Shown here: piece after piece, positions 17,526 to 26,191 of the stretch
Layout of the letters: the number at the start of each line of letters is the position of its first letter
How positions within the stretch are numbered: position 1 is the first letter of the stretch
Assembly (NCBI RefSeq): GCF_900107725.1
Contig: NZ_FNQO01000003.1
Location: forward strand, 248,001-312,000
Source: Microbulbifer marinus
GTDB taxonomy: Bacteria; Pseudomonadota; Gammaproteobacteria; Pseudomonadales; Cellvibrionaceae
Length of the DNA stretch: 64,000 nucleotides
Direction: 5' to 3'
The notes under the pieces: model-generated
What the model was told of the DNA's origin: nothing
What the model saw: only the letters and a program-made list of their open reading frames with translations
Databases searched by the model: none
Program-made: the position numbers and the translations under genes

Positions 17526-18538
17526 CCATCGATATCCACACGCACATACTCCCGAAAACCTGGCCCGACCTGAAGGAGCGTTACGGCTACGGTGGTTTTA
17601 TTCACTTGGATCACCACAAATGCGGCTGTGCGCGCATGATGCGGGAAGAGCATTTCTTCCGCGAGGTGGAGAGCAACTGCTGGGACCCGCAGGTGCGCCT
17701 GCAGGAATGCGACGGCCACGGCGTACATGTACAGGTACTGTCCACAGTGCCGGTGATGTTCAGCTACTGGGCCAAAGCCGAGCACACGCTGGACCTGTCG
17801 CAACTGCTGAACGACCACATCGCCGGGGTAGTGGCGGAGCAGCCGCAGCGATTCGTCGGTCTCGGTACCCTGCCGATGCAGGCCCCGGAACTGGCGGTAC
17901 GCGAGCTGGAGCGCTGTGTCAAAGAACTCGGGCTCGCCGGTGTACAGATAGGCTCCCACGTCAACGGCTGGAATCTGTGCGATGAAAACCTGCAGCCGGT
18001 ATGGGCCGCAGCGGAATCCCTCGGCGCCGCCATTTTTGTCCACCCCTGGGAAATGATGGGCAGCGAACAGATGCCCAAATACTGGCTGCCGTGGCTGGTG
18101 GGTATGCCGGCGGAAACCTCGCGTGCCATCTGCTCGATGATCTTCGGCGGCGTACTGCAGCGGTTTCCGAAATTGCGCGTCGCCTTTGCCCATGGCGGTG
18201 GCGCCTTCCCCGGCACCATCGGCCGCATAGAACACGGCTTCGAAGTGCGGCCGGATCTCTGCGCGGTCGACAACGGCCACAGCCCGAGGAGCTACCTCGA
18301 CAAGATCTATTTCGACTCGCTGGTACACGACCCGCAGATGCTGAACTACCTGATCGAGCTGGCGGGAGCGAACCGCATAGCACTGGGCAGCGACTATCCC
18401 TTCCCGCTCGGCGAGCTGGAACCGGGCAAGCTGATCAAATCCATGGCAGTGGACAATGAGGTAAAGGCGCGCCTGCTGCACGGCACCGCACTGGAGTGGT
18501 TGGGACTGGAGCGGAGTCAATTCCTGCAATCAATGTGA
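17519..18538 (+). CDS. nbaD: 2-Amino-3-carboxymuconate-6-semialdehyde decarboxylase (ACMSD)
   Basis: A 339-residue amidohydrolase-superfamily decarboxylase that converts ACMS to 2-aminomuconate semialdehyde, diverting it from spontaneous quinolinate formation. Zinc ligands and catalytic residues line up with the Pseudomonas fluorescens enzyme minus a two- to three-residue offset: His7 and His9 (IDIHTH), His175 (FVHPWEMMG), His225 (FAHGGG) and Asp292 (LGSDYPFP). It overlaps the dioxygenase gene by seven bases, consistent with coupled translation. Confidence 0.95.
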   Translation: MLTIDIHTHILPKTWPDLKERYGYGGFIHLDHHKCGCARMMREEHFFREVESNCWDPQVRLQECDGHGVHVQVLSTVPVMFSYWAKAEHTLDLSQLLNDHIAGVVAEQPQRFVGLGTLPMQAPELAVRELERCVKELGLAGVQIGSHVNGWNLCDENLQPVWAAAESLGAAIFVHPWEMMGSEQMPKYWLPWLVGMPAETSRAICSMIFGGVLQRFPKLRVAFAHGGGAFPGTIGRIEHGFEVRPDLCAVDNGHSPRSYLDKIYFDSLVHDPQMLNYLIELAGANRIALGSDYPFPLGELEPGKLIKSMAVDNEVKARLLHGTALEWLGLERSQFLQSM

Positions 18539-18555
18539 CCGGCGGAGGTCGCCAG

Positions 18556-19377
18556 ATGGAACTTACCCTGACGTTGAATGGCTGTACCTATCGAACAGAG
18601 ACCGAAAAAGCACTGAGCATCGCAATACCGCTGAATTTCGACGGTGCGCAGCCCAATCATTTCGGCGCTCCGATTGCCCACGCCGAGACCCTCGAAGCGG
18701 ACGGGTTTGTCGGCGACACCCGCCGCGGCGGCAGCTGCAATGTCGCCCGCCTGACACTGGTGCCGCACTGCAACGGCACCCACACCGAATCCGTCAGCCA
18801 TATCGTCGACGAACTGGTGCCCGTCGGCGAGTTGCTCTCGCCCGTACTGCTTCCCTGTATCGTCGTCAGTGTCAAAGCGGAGACACTCGGCAGTTGCAAT
18901 GAATCCTACACCCCCAACCCCGAGGCCGGCGACCTGGTGGTGAGCGGCAGAAGGCTCGCCGAGGCACTCAGCCAGCAACCGGTGGCGAATCACTGTCCGG
19001 CCATTGTCATCCGCACGCTGCCCAATGACGAGGAAAAATGCCACCGCGCCTACACCGAGGGACAGCCGCCGGTCTTTTTCTCCAGCGAGGCGATCGAGCT
19101 GTTACTGACCTTCGAACACCTGCTGGTGGACTTTCCCAGCCTCGACAAGATGTATGACGAAGGCGCACTGGATAACCATCACCGCTTCTGGCAGATCCCC
19201 GCCGGCAGCCACAAGCTCGGCGCCGATGCGAGAACCCAATGCACGGTCACGGAAATGGTCTACCTGCCGGATACGCTGGCAGACGGCCTCTACCTGCTTA
19301 ACCTGCAGGTACCCGCTTTTCGCACCGATGCCGCGCCCAGCCGCCCGGTGCTGATGCCGCTGGAAGAAATCGAATAA
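18556..19377 (+). CDS. Cyclase-family hydrolase, probable kynurenine formamidase
   Basis: A 273-residue protein of the cyclase/KynB fold. The metal-binding signature HCNGTHTESVSH matches the family pattern HxGTHxDxxxH with glutamate in place of aspartate. KynB-type enzymes hydrolyse N-formylkynurenine to kynurenine, which fits a gene sitting next to kynureninase. It is longer than E. coli-type or Pseudomonas KynB (about 210 residues), with extra sequence after residue 110, so another cyclic-amide or ester substrate is possible. The ATG at 18556 has GGAGG upstream; the frame opens earlier at 18496 inside ACMSD. Confidence 0.72.
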   Translation: MELTLTLNGCTYRTETEKALSIAIPLNFDGAQPNHFGAPIAHAETLEADGFVGDTRRGGSCNVARLTLVPHCNGTHTESVSHIVDELVPVGELLSPVLLPCIVVSVKAETLGSCNESYTPNPEAGDLVVSGRRLAEALSQQPVANHCPAIVIRTLPNDEEKCHRAYTEGQPPVFFSSEAIELLLTFEHLLVDFPSLDKMYDEGALDNHHRFWQIPAGSHKLGADARTQCTVTEMVYLPDTLADGLYLLNLQVPAFRTDAAPSRPVLMPLEEIE

Positions 19378-19399
19378 CCAATAAGAAGAGACACGCTGT

Positions 19400-20680
19400 A
19401 TGCATTTTGAGGCAGGTATCGAATTCGCACAGGCTCTGGATCACGAAGATCCACTGTCGCGGTTTCGGGAAGAATTCAGTATTCCCGCCCAGCCCGACGG
19501 CAGCCAGGAAATTTACCTGTGTGGCAACTCCCTCGGGCTGCAGCCCAGGCGCGCACGGGACTATGTCAACCAGGAACTGGACAAGTGGGCAACGCTCGGG
19601 GTCAAGGGTCACTTCGACTGCGAATTTCCGTGGATGCCGTATCACGAATTTCTCGCCGAATCGTCGGCGAACCTGGTCGGCGCGCATAGCGATGAAGTGG
19701 TGATGATGAACTCGCTGACCGTCAACCTGCACCTGATGATGGTGAGTTTCTACCGGCCGTCGGCAACACGTTACAAGATTGTGATCGAAGACCACGCGTT
19801 TCCGTCCGATCACTACGCGGTGGAAAGCCAGCTGCGCCATCACGGTATCGACCCCGAGGATGGACTGCTGCTGTTGAAGCCCCGTGAAGGCGAAGAACTG
19901 TTACGCCTCGAGGACATCACTGCCCTGATCGAGGAACAGGGAGACTCCATTGCGTTATTGCTGCTGCCCGGGGTCCAGTACTACACGGGTCAGGTACTAC
20001 CCATGGCGGAGCTGACGGAGTTGGCCCATCAACACGGCATCAGTGTCGGCTTCGACCTGGCCCACGCGGTGGGAAATATCCCACTGCAGTTGCACACGTG
20101 GAATGTGGATTTCGCCTGCTGGTGCAGTTACAAATACCTCAATTCCGGTCCCGGTTCCGTGGCCGGCTGCTTTGTACACCGCCGCCACGCGCAGAACACG
20201 CAACTGCCGCGCTTTGCCGGCTGGTGGGGGCACGACAAGCAGAGCCGCTTCCGCATGGAAAACCGTTTCCAGCCGATCCCGACCGCAGAGGGCTGGCAGC
20301 TGTCCAATCCGCCGATACTCTCGCTGGCCGCGATTCGCGCGTCGCTGGATGTTTTCAGCGAGGCCGGCGGTATGGGACCGCTGCGCAGCAAGTCAGAAAA
20401 GCTAACCGCCTATCTGCAGTTCCTGCTGAAGAGCGAAGTGGGCGAATATATATCCATCATCACACCCGAGGACCTTGAACAGCGCGGCTGCCAACTGTCC
20501 CTGAGCTGTAACGCAAGGCACCTGAGTGGTCGCCAGCTGTTCCAGCGACTGGAGGAGCACGGCGTGACCTGCGACTGGCGCGAACCCAACGTGATCCGGG
20601 TCGCTCCGGTGCCGCTGTACAACCGCTTCGCAGACGTCTATCGCTTCGTGGAGATTCTGAAGGCGGCTTGCGAAGAATAG
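19400..20680 (+). CDS. kynU: Kynureninase
   Basis: A 426-residue PLP enzyme that cleaves kynurenine or 3-hydroxykynurenine to anthranilate or 3-hydroxyanthranilate plus alanine. Family features: YLCGNSLGLQPRRAR near residue 40, the pre-PLP GFDLAHAVGN segment, and the Schiff-base lysine Lys245 in WCSYKYLNSGPGS. With a hydroxylase and a 3-hydroxyanthranilate dioxygenase as neighbours, 3-hydroxykynurenine is the likely physiological substrate. AGAAGAG precedes the ATG. Confidence 0.96.
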   Translation: MHFEAGIEFAQALDHEDPLSRFREEFSIPAQPDGSQEIYLCGNSLGLQPRRARDYVNQELDKWATLGVKGHFDCEFPWMPYHEFLAESSANLVGAHSDEVVMMNSLTVNLHLMMVSFYRPSATRYKIVIEDHAFPSDHYAVESQLRHHGIDPEDGLLLLKPREGEELLRLEDITALIEEQGDSIALLLLPGVQYYTGQVLPMAELTELAHQHGISVGFDLAHAVGNIPLQLHTWNVDFACWCSYKYLNSGPGSVAGCFVHRRHAQNTQLPRFAGWWGHDKQSRFRMENRFQPIPTAEGWQLSNPPILSLAAIRASLDVFSEAGGMGPLRSKSEKLTAYLQFLLKSEVGEYISIITPEDLEQRGCQLSLSCNARHLSGRQLFQRLEEHGVTCDWREPNVIRVAPVPLYNRFADVYRFVEILKAACEE

Positions 20681-20711
20681 CCGAGCAAAATAACTAGAAA
20701 AGGCTTTAGTG

Positions 20712-22088
20712 ATGCAGGAAAAAATCGTCATCGCCGGCGGCGGCCTGGTCGGCGCCATGGCCGCCGGTTTTCTCGCCCGCCGCGGCTACCGGGTGGAGGT
20801 TTACGAGCGCCGCCCGGATCTGCGCGCACATGATATTTCCGCCGGGCGTTCCATCAACCTGGCACTTGCCAATCGCGGTATCTACGCGCTGGAAAGACTC
20901 GGCCTGATGGAGCGGGTATCACAACTGCTGATCCCGATGCGCGGCCGCATGGTGCACGACGTGGACGGCAGCTGTAACTTGCAGCCCTACGGACAGAGAC
21001 CCGAGGAAGTGATTTATTCGGTTTCGCGCGGGGCCTTGAACGGCCTGCTACTGGATGCCGCCGAAGCCGCCGGCAACGTGGATATTTTCTTTGAGCGCGA
21101 ACTGCTGGATATCGACTTCGACGAGAAGCGGGCGCGCTTTCGCGACCACGCGGGGGATGCGGAGCAGCACGTGCCCTTCGATCGCTTTATCGGCGCGGAT
21201 GGCGCCGGTTCGCGGGCCCGGGCCTTACTGCTCGACGAGGTGCGGAGTAAACAACCGGACCGCGACTGCAGCGAGCGGATAGAACCGCTGCACCACCGGT
21301 ACAAGGAACTGGAGATTCCGGCCGGCCCAGGTGGCAGCTTCCGGCTGGAAAAGGAAGCACTGCATATCTGGCCGCGCGGCGGCTTTATGCTGATCGCGCT
21401 GCCGAACCTGGATGGCAGTTTCACCGTGACGCTGTTTCTGCCGGAAAAATCCAACGGCGGACAGCCCGGCTTTGACGCACTGCAGACCGAGGCCCAGGTG
21501 GAAAGCTTCTTCCGGCAATATTTTCCCGACGCCGCTGCACTGATGCCGTCGCTGCTGCAGGATTTCTTCCACAACCCCTGCGGCCACCTCGGCACGGTGC
21601 GCTGCGCGCCCTGGCACTGGCGGGACTCGGCGATGCTGATCGGCGACGCGGCCCACGCGATAGTGCCGTTTCACGGCCAGGGGATGAATTGCGGGTTTGA
21701 GGACTGTGTGGAGCTGGACGAGTGTATCGAGCGGGCGCCCGGCAACTGGTGGGACGTTTTCCGGCACTACAGCGAAGCGCGCCGGCCCAATGCCGACGCC
21801 ATCGCCGATATGGCGCTGGAAAACTACGTCGAGATGCGCGATTCGGTGCGCGACCCGAAGTTCCTGCTGAAAAAGTCCATCGGCTTCGAGCTGGAGATGC
21901 GCTTTCCCGGCCATTTCACGCCGCGCTACGGCATGGTCATGTTTCACCGGCTGCCCTACGCCGAGGCGCAGCGCAAGGGCGAGATCAATCGCAGGATACT
22001 GGCCGAGCTGGCAGAGGGTATCGACTCTGTTGAGGAAATCGACTGGGACAGGGCGCGACAGCTGGTAGAACAGCTGTTGCCCCGATAG
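20712..22088 (+). CDS. kmo: Kynurenine 3-monooxygenase
   Basis: A 458-residue FAD-dependent aromatic hydroxylase that makes 3-hydroxykynurenine with NADPH and oxygen. Seen: the N-terminal dinucleotide motif AGGGLVGAMAAGFLARRG, FIGADGAGSRAR, and the FAD-ribityl motif LIGDAAHAIVPFHGQGMNCG. The ATG at 20712 was chosen over the GTG at 20709 for spacing to AAAGG. It is the last gene of the operon and converges on yqcC with only nine bases between stops; no intrinsic terminator is visible. Confidence 0.95.
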   Translation: MQEKIVIAGGGLVGAMAAGFLARRGYRVEVYERRPDLRAHDISAGRSINLALANRGIYALERLGLMERVSQLLIPMRGRMVHDVDGSCNLQPYGQRPEEVIYSVSRGALNGLLLDAAEAAGNVDIFFERELLDIDFDEKRARFRDHAGDAEQHVPFDRFIGADGAGSRARALLLDEVRSKQPDRDCSERIEPLHHRYKELEIPAGPGGSFRLEKEALHIWPRGGFMLIALPNLDGSFTVTLFLPEKSNGGQPGFDALQTEAQVESFFRQYFPDAAALMPSLLQDFFHNPCGHLGTVRCAPWHWRDSAMLIGDAAHAIVPFHGQGMNCGFEDCVELDECIERAPGNWWDVFRHYSEARRPNADAIADMALENYVEMRDSVRDPKFLLKKSIGFELEMRFPGHFTPRYGMVMFHRLPYAEAQRKGEINRRILAELAEGIDSVEEIDWDRARQLVEQLLPR

Positions 22089-22097
22089 TTGCAGGCC

Positions 22098-22424
22098 CTA
22101 GCCGCGCTGCAGGCGCTCGTCGATCTCCGCCAGCAGCTGGATCAGCCCGCCGGCGGTGTAGTCGCCGCCACGGAAATATTCCTCCGCAACCGGCGCGATA
22201 CCGCACTGGTCGGGCAGCGGACGCACGCCGTCGATCAACTCGATCATGCGCGGCAGAAATACAAACTGCAGCCACTGCGGCAGGGTGAGCGTATCCACAC
22301 AGAAGGGTTCCGTACTGGCCAGTGCCTCCGCGGGCGGCGCCTGCTCCTGCCACAGCTGCAGGCGACGCAGCTCGGCCTCGAGCTTCAGCAACAGGGTGGC
22401 GACATCGTCGTAAATCGGGTTCAT
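22098..22424 (-). CDS. yqcC: YqcC-family protein (DUF446)
   Basis: About 108 residues. It matches the YqcC pattern: FCVDTLTLPQWLQFVFLPRM followed by PLP and a C-terminal leucine-rich helix. Function is unknown; in E. coli yqcC lies beside the pseudouridine synthase gene truC. The ATG at 22424 is used; a GTG at 22433 is an in-frame alternative. It starts just after the stop of dinG and is likely co-transcribed with it. Confidence 0.85.
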   Translation of the reverse strand: MNPIYDDVATLLLKLEAELRRLQLWQEQAPPAEALASTEPFCVDTLTLPQWLQFVFLPRMIELIDGVRPLPDQCGIAPVAEEYFRGGDYTAGGLIQLLAEIDERLQRG

Positions 22425-22434
22425 AGCTTTCACT

Positions 22435-24594
22435 TTAATCGATTCTGCGGCTAAACGGCGGCAGCGAGTCGAGAATTGCCCGCCCGTAGCGGCGTGTCAC
22501 AACGCGCCGATCCAGCAGCGTGATGGTGCCGGTATCGCCCTCGGCGCGCAGCAGGCGCCCGCAGGCCTGCACCAGTTTCAGCGCGGCGTCCGGCACCGTG
22601 ATCTGCATAAAGGGGTTGCCGCCCTTGGCCTCGATCCACTCCGCCAGCGCCGCTTCGATCGGATCGTCCGGCACCGCAAACGGCAGCTTGGCAATGACCA
22701 CGTGACGGCAGTAGTCCCCGGGCAGGTCGAGCCCCTCGGCGAAACTGGCGAGGCCGAACAGCACACTGCTGCCGCCACCGTCGACTGTCTCGCGGTGAAT
22801 TTCCAGCAGCTGCTGACGGGATTTCTGTCCCTGCATCAGAATGCGATTGCGCCAGGTGCCCGGCAGCGCCTCGTAGACGGTTTCCATCTGCCGGCGCGAG
22901 GAGAACAGCACCAGTGCACCGCCGCTATCCTTCAGTAAGTCTGGCAGAGCGTCTATCACCGCATCAGTGTGTTCGTCGGCCTTGCCGGCATCCACCGCAC
23001 AGGCGGGTACCTGCAGGGTGGCGCGGGAGAAATCGAACGGACTGGGCACCACCTGGTAACTGGCGTTGTCCGGCGTGCCGGCGCGCATTTTCAGGCGATC
23101 GAATTTCCCCAGCGCGGTCAGGGTCGCGGAGGTCAGCACCGCGCCGTAGCAGCGACGCCACAGGCTGAAGTCCAGCGTCTTGCCGGCCAGGATCGGCGAG
23201 CTGCAGACCTCGAAATCGGTCGAGCCGCCCCAGTCGACCAGGGTGACCCAGCGCGCCTGCGGCAGGGCGCCGTCCGCATCGGCGCGGGAATAGTTGGCCC
23301 ACAGCTGCAGGTTGGCCTCGGCGCGGCCGTACCAGCTGCCCAGCTGCGGGTACCAGCGCTCCAGATCCACTGCCGGCACCGGCGAATGCGGATCCTCCAG
23401 CAGCCGCTGGGCGGCCTGCAGCATCTTGTTCAGCAGGGATTCCAGCTCGTCGAAATCCTCGCGCAGCTTTTCCGCCAGCAGCATGATCGGCTCCGGTACC
23501 ACGCCGCCCTCGAAGCGGTGGCGTGCGCTGCCGGGGCGATTGGAAGCAGCATTGCCGCGTTCGTCCTCGAACTCGCAGTGCTCCTCGATCAGCGGCCACA
23601 TCTGCTCGAGGCCCTGCTTGGCGGAGGTCAGTAGCGCCGGCAGCTGCTCGCCGCAGCGATCCAGTTCCGCACCGTCACCGATTTCGCCGAGCATCTGGCC
23701 GAGATTCTTGTTCGCCTGGTCCAGCCAGCCGGTCGAGGCGCCGACGCGGCTGTGGTGGGAGAAATGATTCAGGGCCTTGTCGGGCAGGTGGTGCGCCTCG
23801 TCGAGCACATAGATGCTCTCCTCCGGCGGCGGCAGGATGGCGCCGCCACCGAGGGCCAGATCCGCCAGCAGCAGGTCGTGATTGGCGACAATCACCTGGG
23901 TCTTGCCGAGGCTTTCGCGGGCGCGGAAAAAACTACAGTTGGTGACGTGGGGGCAGCGGCGGCCGCTGCACTGGCGGTGGTCGGTGGTGACACGGCTCCA
24001 GTCCTCCACCTCGATGGTTTCCGGCCAGTTGTCGCGGTCGCCGTCCCAGCCGCCGGTGGCCAGCTTGTCTGCCATGTCGCGGTACAGCTTGGCGCTCTCC
24101 TCGCCCACCTGCGGCAATTCATCCTCGTAGAGGCCGAGGGATATACCGGTGCCGGTGGCGGAGAAGCTGGACAACAGCTGATCGAGCTTGGACAGGCACA
24201 GGTAGCGGCCGCGGCCCTTGGCCAGCGAGAAATCGAATTCCAGGCCGCTGTGGCGCGCCACTTCGGGCAGGTCCTTGTGGATGATCTGCTCCTGCAGCGC
24301 TACCGTGGCGGTGGATATCACCAGCGTCTTGTCCTGGGCCTGCGCCAGGGGAATGGCGGCGAGCAGGTAGGCCACCGTCTTGCCGGTGCCGGTACCGGCC
24401 TCGACCACGCAGATGTGTTCGCCATTGCATTTGGCGCTGTCGCGCTCGCCGCTGCCGTCCTGCACGATGGCGCCCAGTGTGCGCGCGATCGCGGCCACCA
24501 TCAATTTCTGCCCGTAGCGGGCCTTGAGGTCGCGCCCGGCGAGAAACTGGCTGTAGGCGGTCTGGATGGCTTTCTTGTGTTGGTCGTTCAGCAC
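22435..24594 (-). CDS. dinG: ATP-dependent DNA helicase DinG
   Basis: A 719-residue XPD-like superfamily-2 helicase, the same length as E. coli DinG (about 716). Walker A is EAGTGTGKTVAYLL and the DEAH box is VLDEAHHLPD. Iron-sulfur cysteines occur around CSGRRCPHVTNC, and helicase motif VI-like LVQACGRLLRAEGDTG lies near the end. DinG unwinds 5' to 3' and removes R-loops and D-loops. A GTG at 24594 is the only reasonable start. No LexA box was identified in the 67-base gap upstream. Confidence 0.95.
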   Translation of the reverse strand: MLNDQHKKAIQTAYSQFLAGRDLKARYGQKLMVAAIARTLGAIVQDGSGERDSAKCNGEHICVVEAGTGTGKTVAYLLAAIPLAQAQDKTLVISTATVALQEQIIHKDLPEVARHSGLEFDFSLAKGRGRYLCLSKLDQLLSSFSATGTGISLGLYEDELPQVGEESAKLYRDMADKLATGGWDGDRDNWPETIEVEDWSRVTTDHRQCSGRRCPHVTNCSFFRARESLGKTQVIVANHDLLLADLALGGGAILPPPEESIYVLDEAHHLPDKALNHFSHHSRVGASTGWLDQANKNLGQMLGEIGDGAELDRCGEQLPALLTSAKQGLEQMWPLIEEHCEFEDERGNAASNRPGSARHRFEGGVVPEPIMLLAEKLREDFDELESLLNKMLQAAQRLLEDPHSPVPAVDLERWYPQLGSWYGRAEANLQLWANYSRADADGALPQARWVTLVDWGGSTDFEVCSSPILAGKTLDFSLWRRCYGAVLTSATLTALGKFDRLKMRAGTPDNASYQVVPSPFDFSRATLQVPACAVDAGKADEHTDAVIDALPDLLKDSGGALVLFSSRRQMETVYEALPGTWRNRILMQGQKSRQQLLEIHRETVDGGGSSVLFGLASFAEGLDLPGDYCRHVVIAKLPFAVPDDPIEAALAEWIEAKGGNPFMQITVPDAALKLVQACGRLLRAEGDTGTITLLDRRVVTRRYGRAILDSLPPFSRRID

Positions 24595-24661
24595 TATGGG
24601 TGGTCAGCATTCGGTGGTGGCGGTAGGGATGGCGCATTATCCACTAACCAGCCACCGCCCG

Positions 24662-25831
24662 TCACTCATAGGCGAGCCGGGATACCACCGGGTTCGCATA
24701 GCCCTGGATGGCGATATCGCGCCAGCGCTCGTTGATGCGCGCCATGCGCTCCTCGAACTTCTGTCGCGTCTGTTCATGTTCCGCCGGGTTCCACGGCTTG
24801 GGCGGGTAGCCTACCGGCAGATCCGGCACATCACCGTAGATCATTTCGTAGGCGATCAGGTTGGTCGGATGCAGCACGTAGCTGCCGATGATCTGCCGGT
24901 CTATCTCCTCGGCGAGGGCATTCACACTGTGGTAATCCCCCTCGATCGGCGTGCCGAACGCGGCGTGCACATGCCCTTTCTGGCCGATGACCCCTTTGGC
25001 GATGGCCCCCAGATCCTCGTGCGCGGCCTTGCGATACTCCTCCTTGTGCGCCTCGATATAGAGCTGCTTGGCCTTCTGCTCGTCACAGGGATCCCATTCG
25101 TAGGAGATAGCGAGCGGCACTATGTGCAGTTTGCGCCAGAAGTCGGCAAACGGTGTTTCCTTGTCCTTGGTCATCGCGAACATCGCCGCCAGCGCCGGGT
25201 TGGTACGGTCCAGGCCATCTTTGGCGCGCCCGGAGCGCTGCGCGATCCACACGTGCTCGTTTTCGTTGACGATCGAGTGGTAGATGTAATTCGACAGCTG
25301 CGTGGCGGATTGCAGCTTCTCGCGTCGGCTGCCGGCCTTGCGCTTCACGGTGAAGCACTTGTTCAGCTTCATGATGTCGGTGGCGAATTGCTTGGTGAGC
25401 AGGTTGTCACCGATGGCGATGCGCGAAGTCTCGTGCCCCTCCTTGAACATGGACACAATCGCGAGCGCCGGATCCATGGCGATATCGCGGTGATTGCTGA
25501 CAAACAGGCAGGCCCGATCCCTCGGCAGGGTATCGAGGCCGGAAATGGTGAACTCGGACGTGGTGCGGGAGATGACCCGGTCCATGTACCTCTCCACCAC
25601 TTCCTGCACGCCACGCACGTCGCGGGCGTTGCGGAATTCGAAGCGCAGGAACATGCGCACCAGCCAGGCCAGAGGACGCTCCAGCTTGGCGAGCTTGGGT
25701 ACCAGGAAATGTGCGGCCGCGCGCGACATCTCCGGATCGGTGATCAGCCGATCCAGTACTTCGCGCACTTCATCGTCGCGATAGGGGCGAATATCCTCGA
25801 ACTGAGCGGGATCCAACTCACTTGCTCTCAT
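24662..25831 (-). CDS. PlsC/PlsB-like 1-acyl-glycerol-3-phosphate acyltransferase
   Basis: A 389-residue protein with the acyltransferase box VSNHRDIAMDPAL (HX4D-like, about 150-162) and a later IGQKGHVHAAFGTPIEG segment resembling the substrate-binding block. Family members transfer acyl chains to glycerol phosphate derivatives. It is longer than classic PlsC (about 245), with extra N- and C-terminal parts, so the precise acceptor is uncertain. ATG at 25831. It is separated by only 67 bases from dinG in the same orientation but transcribed before it. Confidence 0.75.
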   Translation of the reverse strand: MRASELDPAQFEDIRPYRDDEVREVLDRLITDPEMSRAAAHFLVPKLAKLERPLAWLVRMFLRFEFRNARDVRGVQEVVERYMDRVISRTTSEFTISGLDTLPRDRACLFVSNHRDIAMDPALAIVSMFKEGHETSRIAIGDNLLTKQFATDIMKLNKCFTVKRKAGSRREKLQSATQLSNYIYHSIVNENEHVWIAQRSGRAKDGLDRTNPALAAMFAMTKDKETPFADFWRKLHIVPLAISYEWDPCDEQKAKQLYIEAHKEEYRKAAHEDLGAIAKGVIGQKGHVHAAFGTPIEGDYHSVNALAEEIDRQIIGSYVLHPTNLIAYEMIYGDVPDLPVGYPPKPWNPAEHEQTRQKFEERMARINERWRDIAIQGYANPVVSRLAYE

Positions 25832-26191
25832 GAAATCACTACCTGCCGGTCCGCCGGAAGGCGGTATTGGCTCATTCTTATTGTGGACAAGGTCTCAAGC
25901 CCGGGTAGCGTGCCGCTGGCCACGACGCGATATCCGGGCCGCCCGGATTGCGGGCCGGCGCAGAACATACCGGAAGCGCCGCCGAACTGCCAGCGCTGCG
26001 CCCGACCGGCCAGTTGACCGATCAGACGACGGCCGCTGGCTGACTCACCGCCAGTCCCGCTCCGCTGGTCGCGCGAAGTGGACTTCACCGCCCGCAGCCG
26101 GGAGAATAGGTCGCTTCAATCCGTCGCCGACGGCTACAACAACGATAATGAACACGGCCCCCGAGGCCTTGCAGTAAACAGGGAGTTCACC
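25832..26191. other. Divergent spacer between the acyltransferase and nhaC
   Basis: About 360 bases. The nhaC frame stays open back to a GTG at 26078 but the extra residues look non-conserved. A nine-codon ORF (MNTAPEALQ) ends 13 bases before the nhaC start. Several GC-rich hairpins can be drawn, but no named riboswitch or terminator was recognised. Confidence 0.4.
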
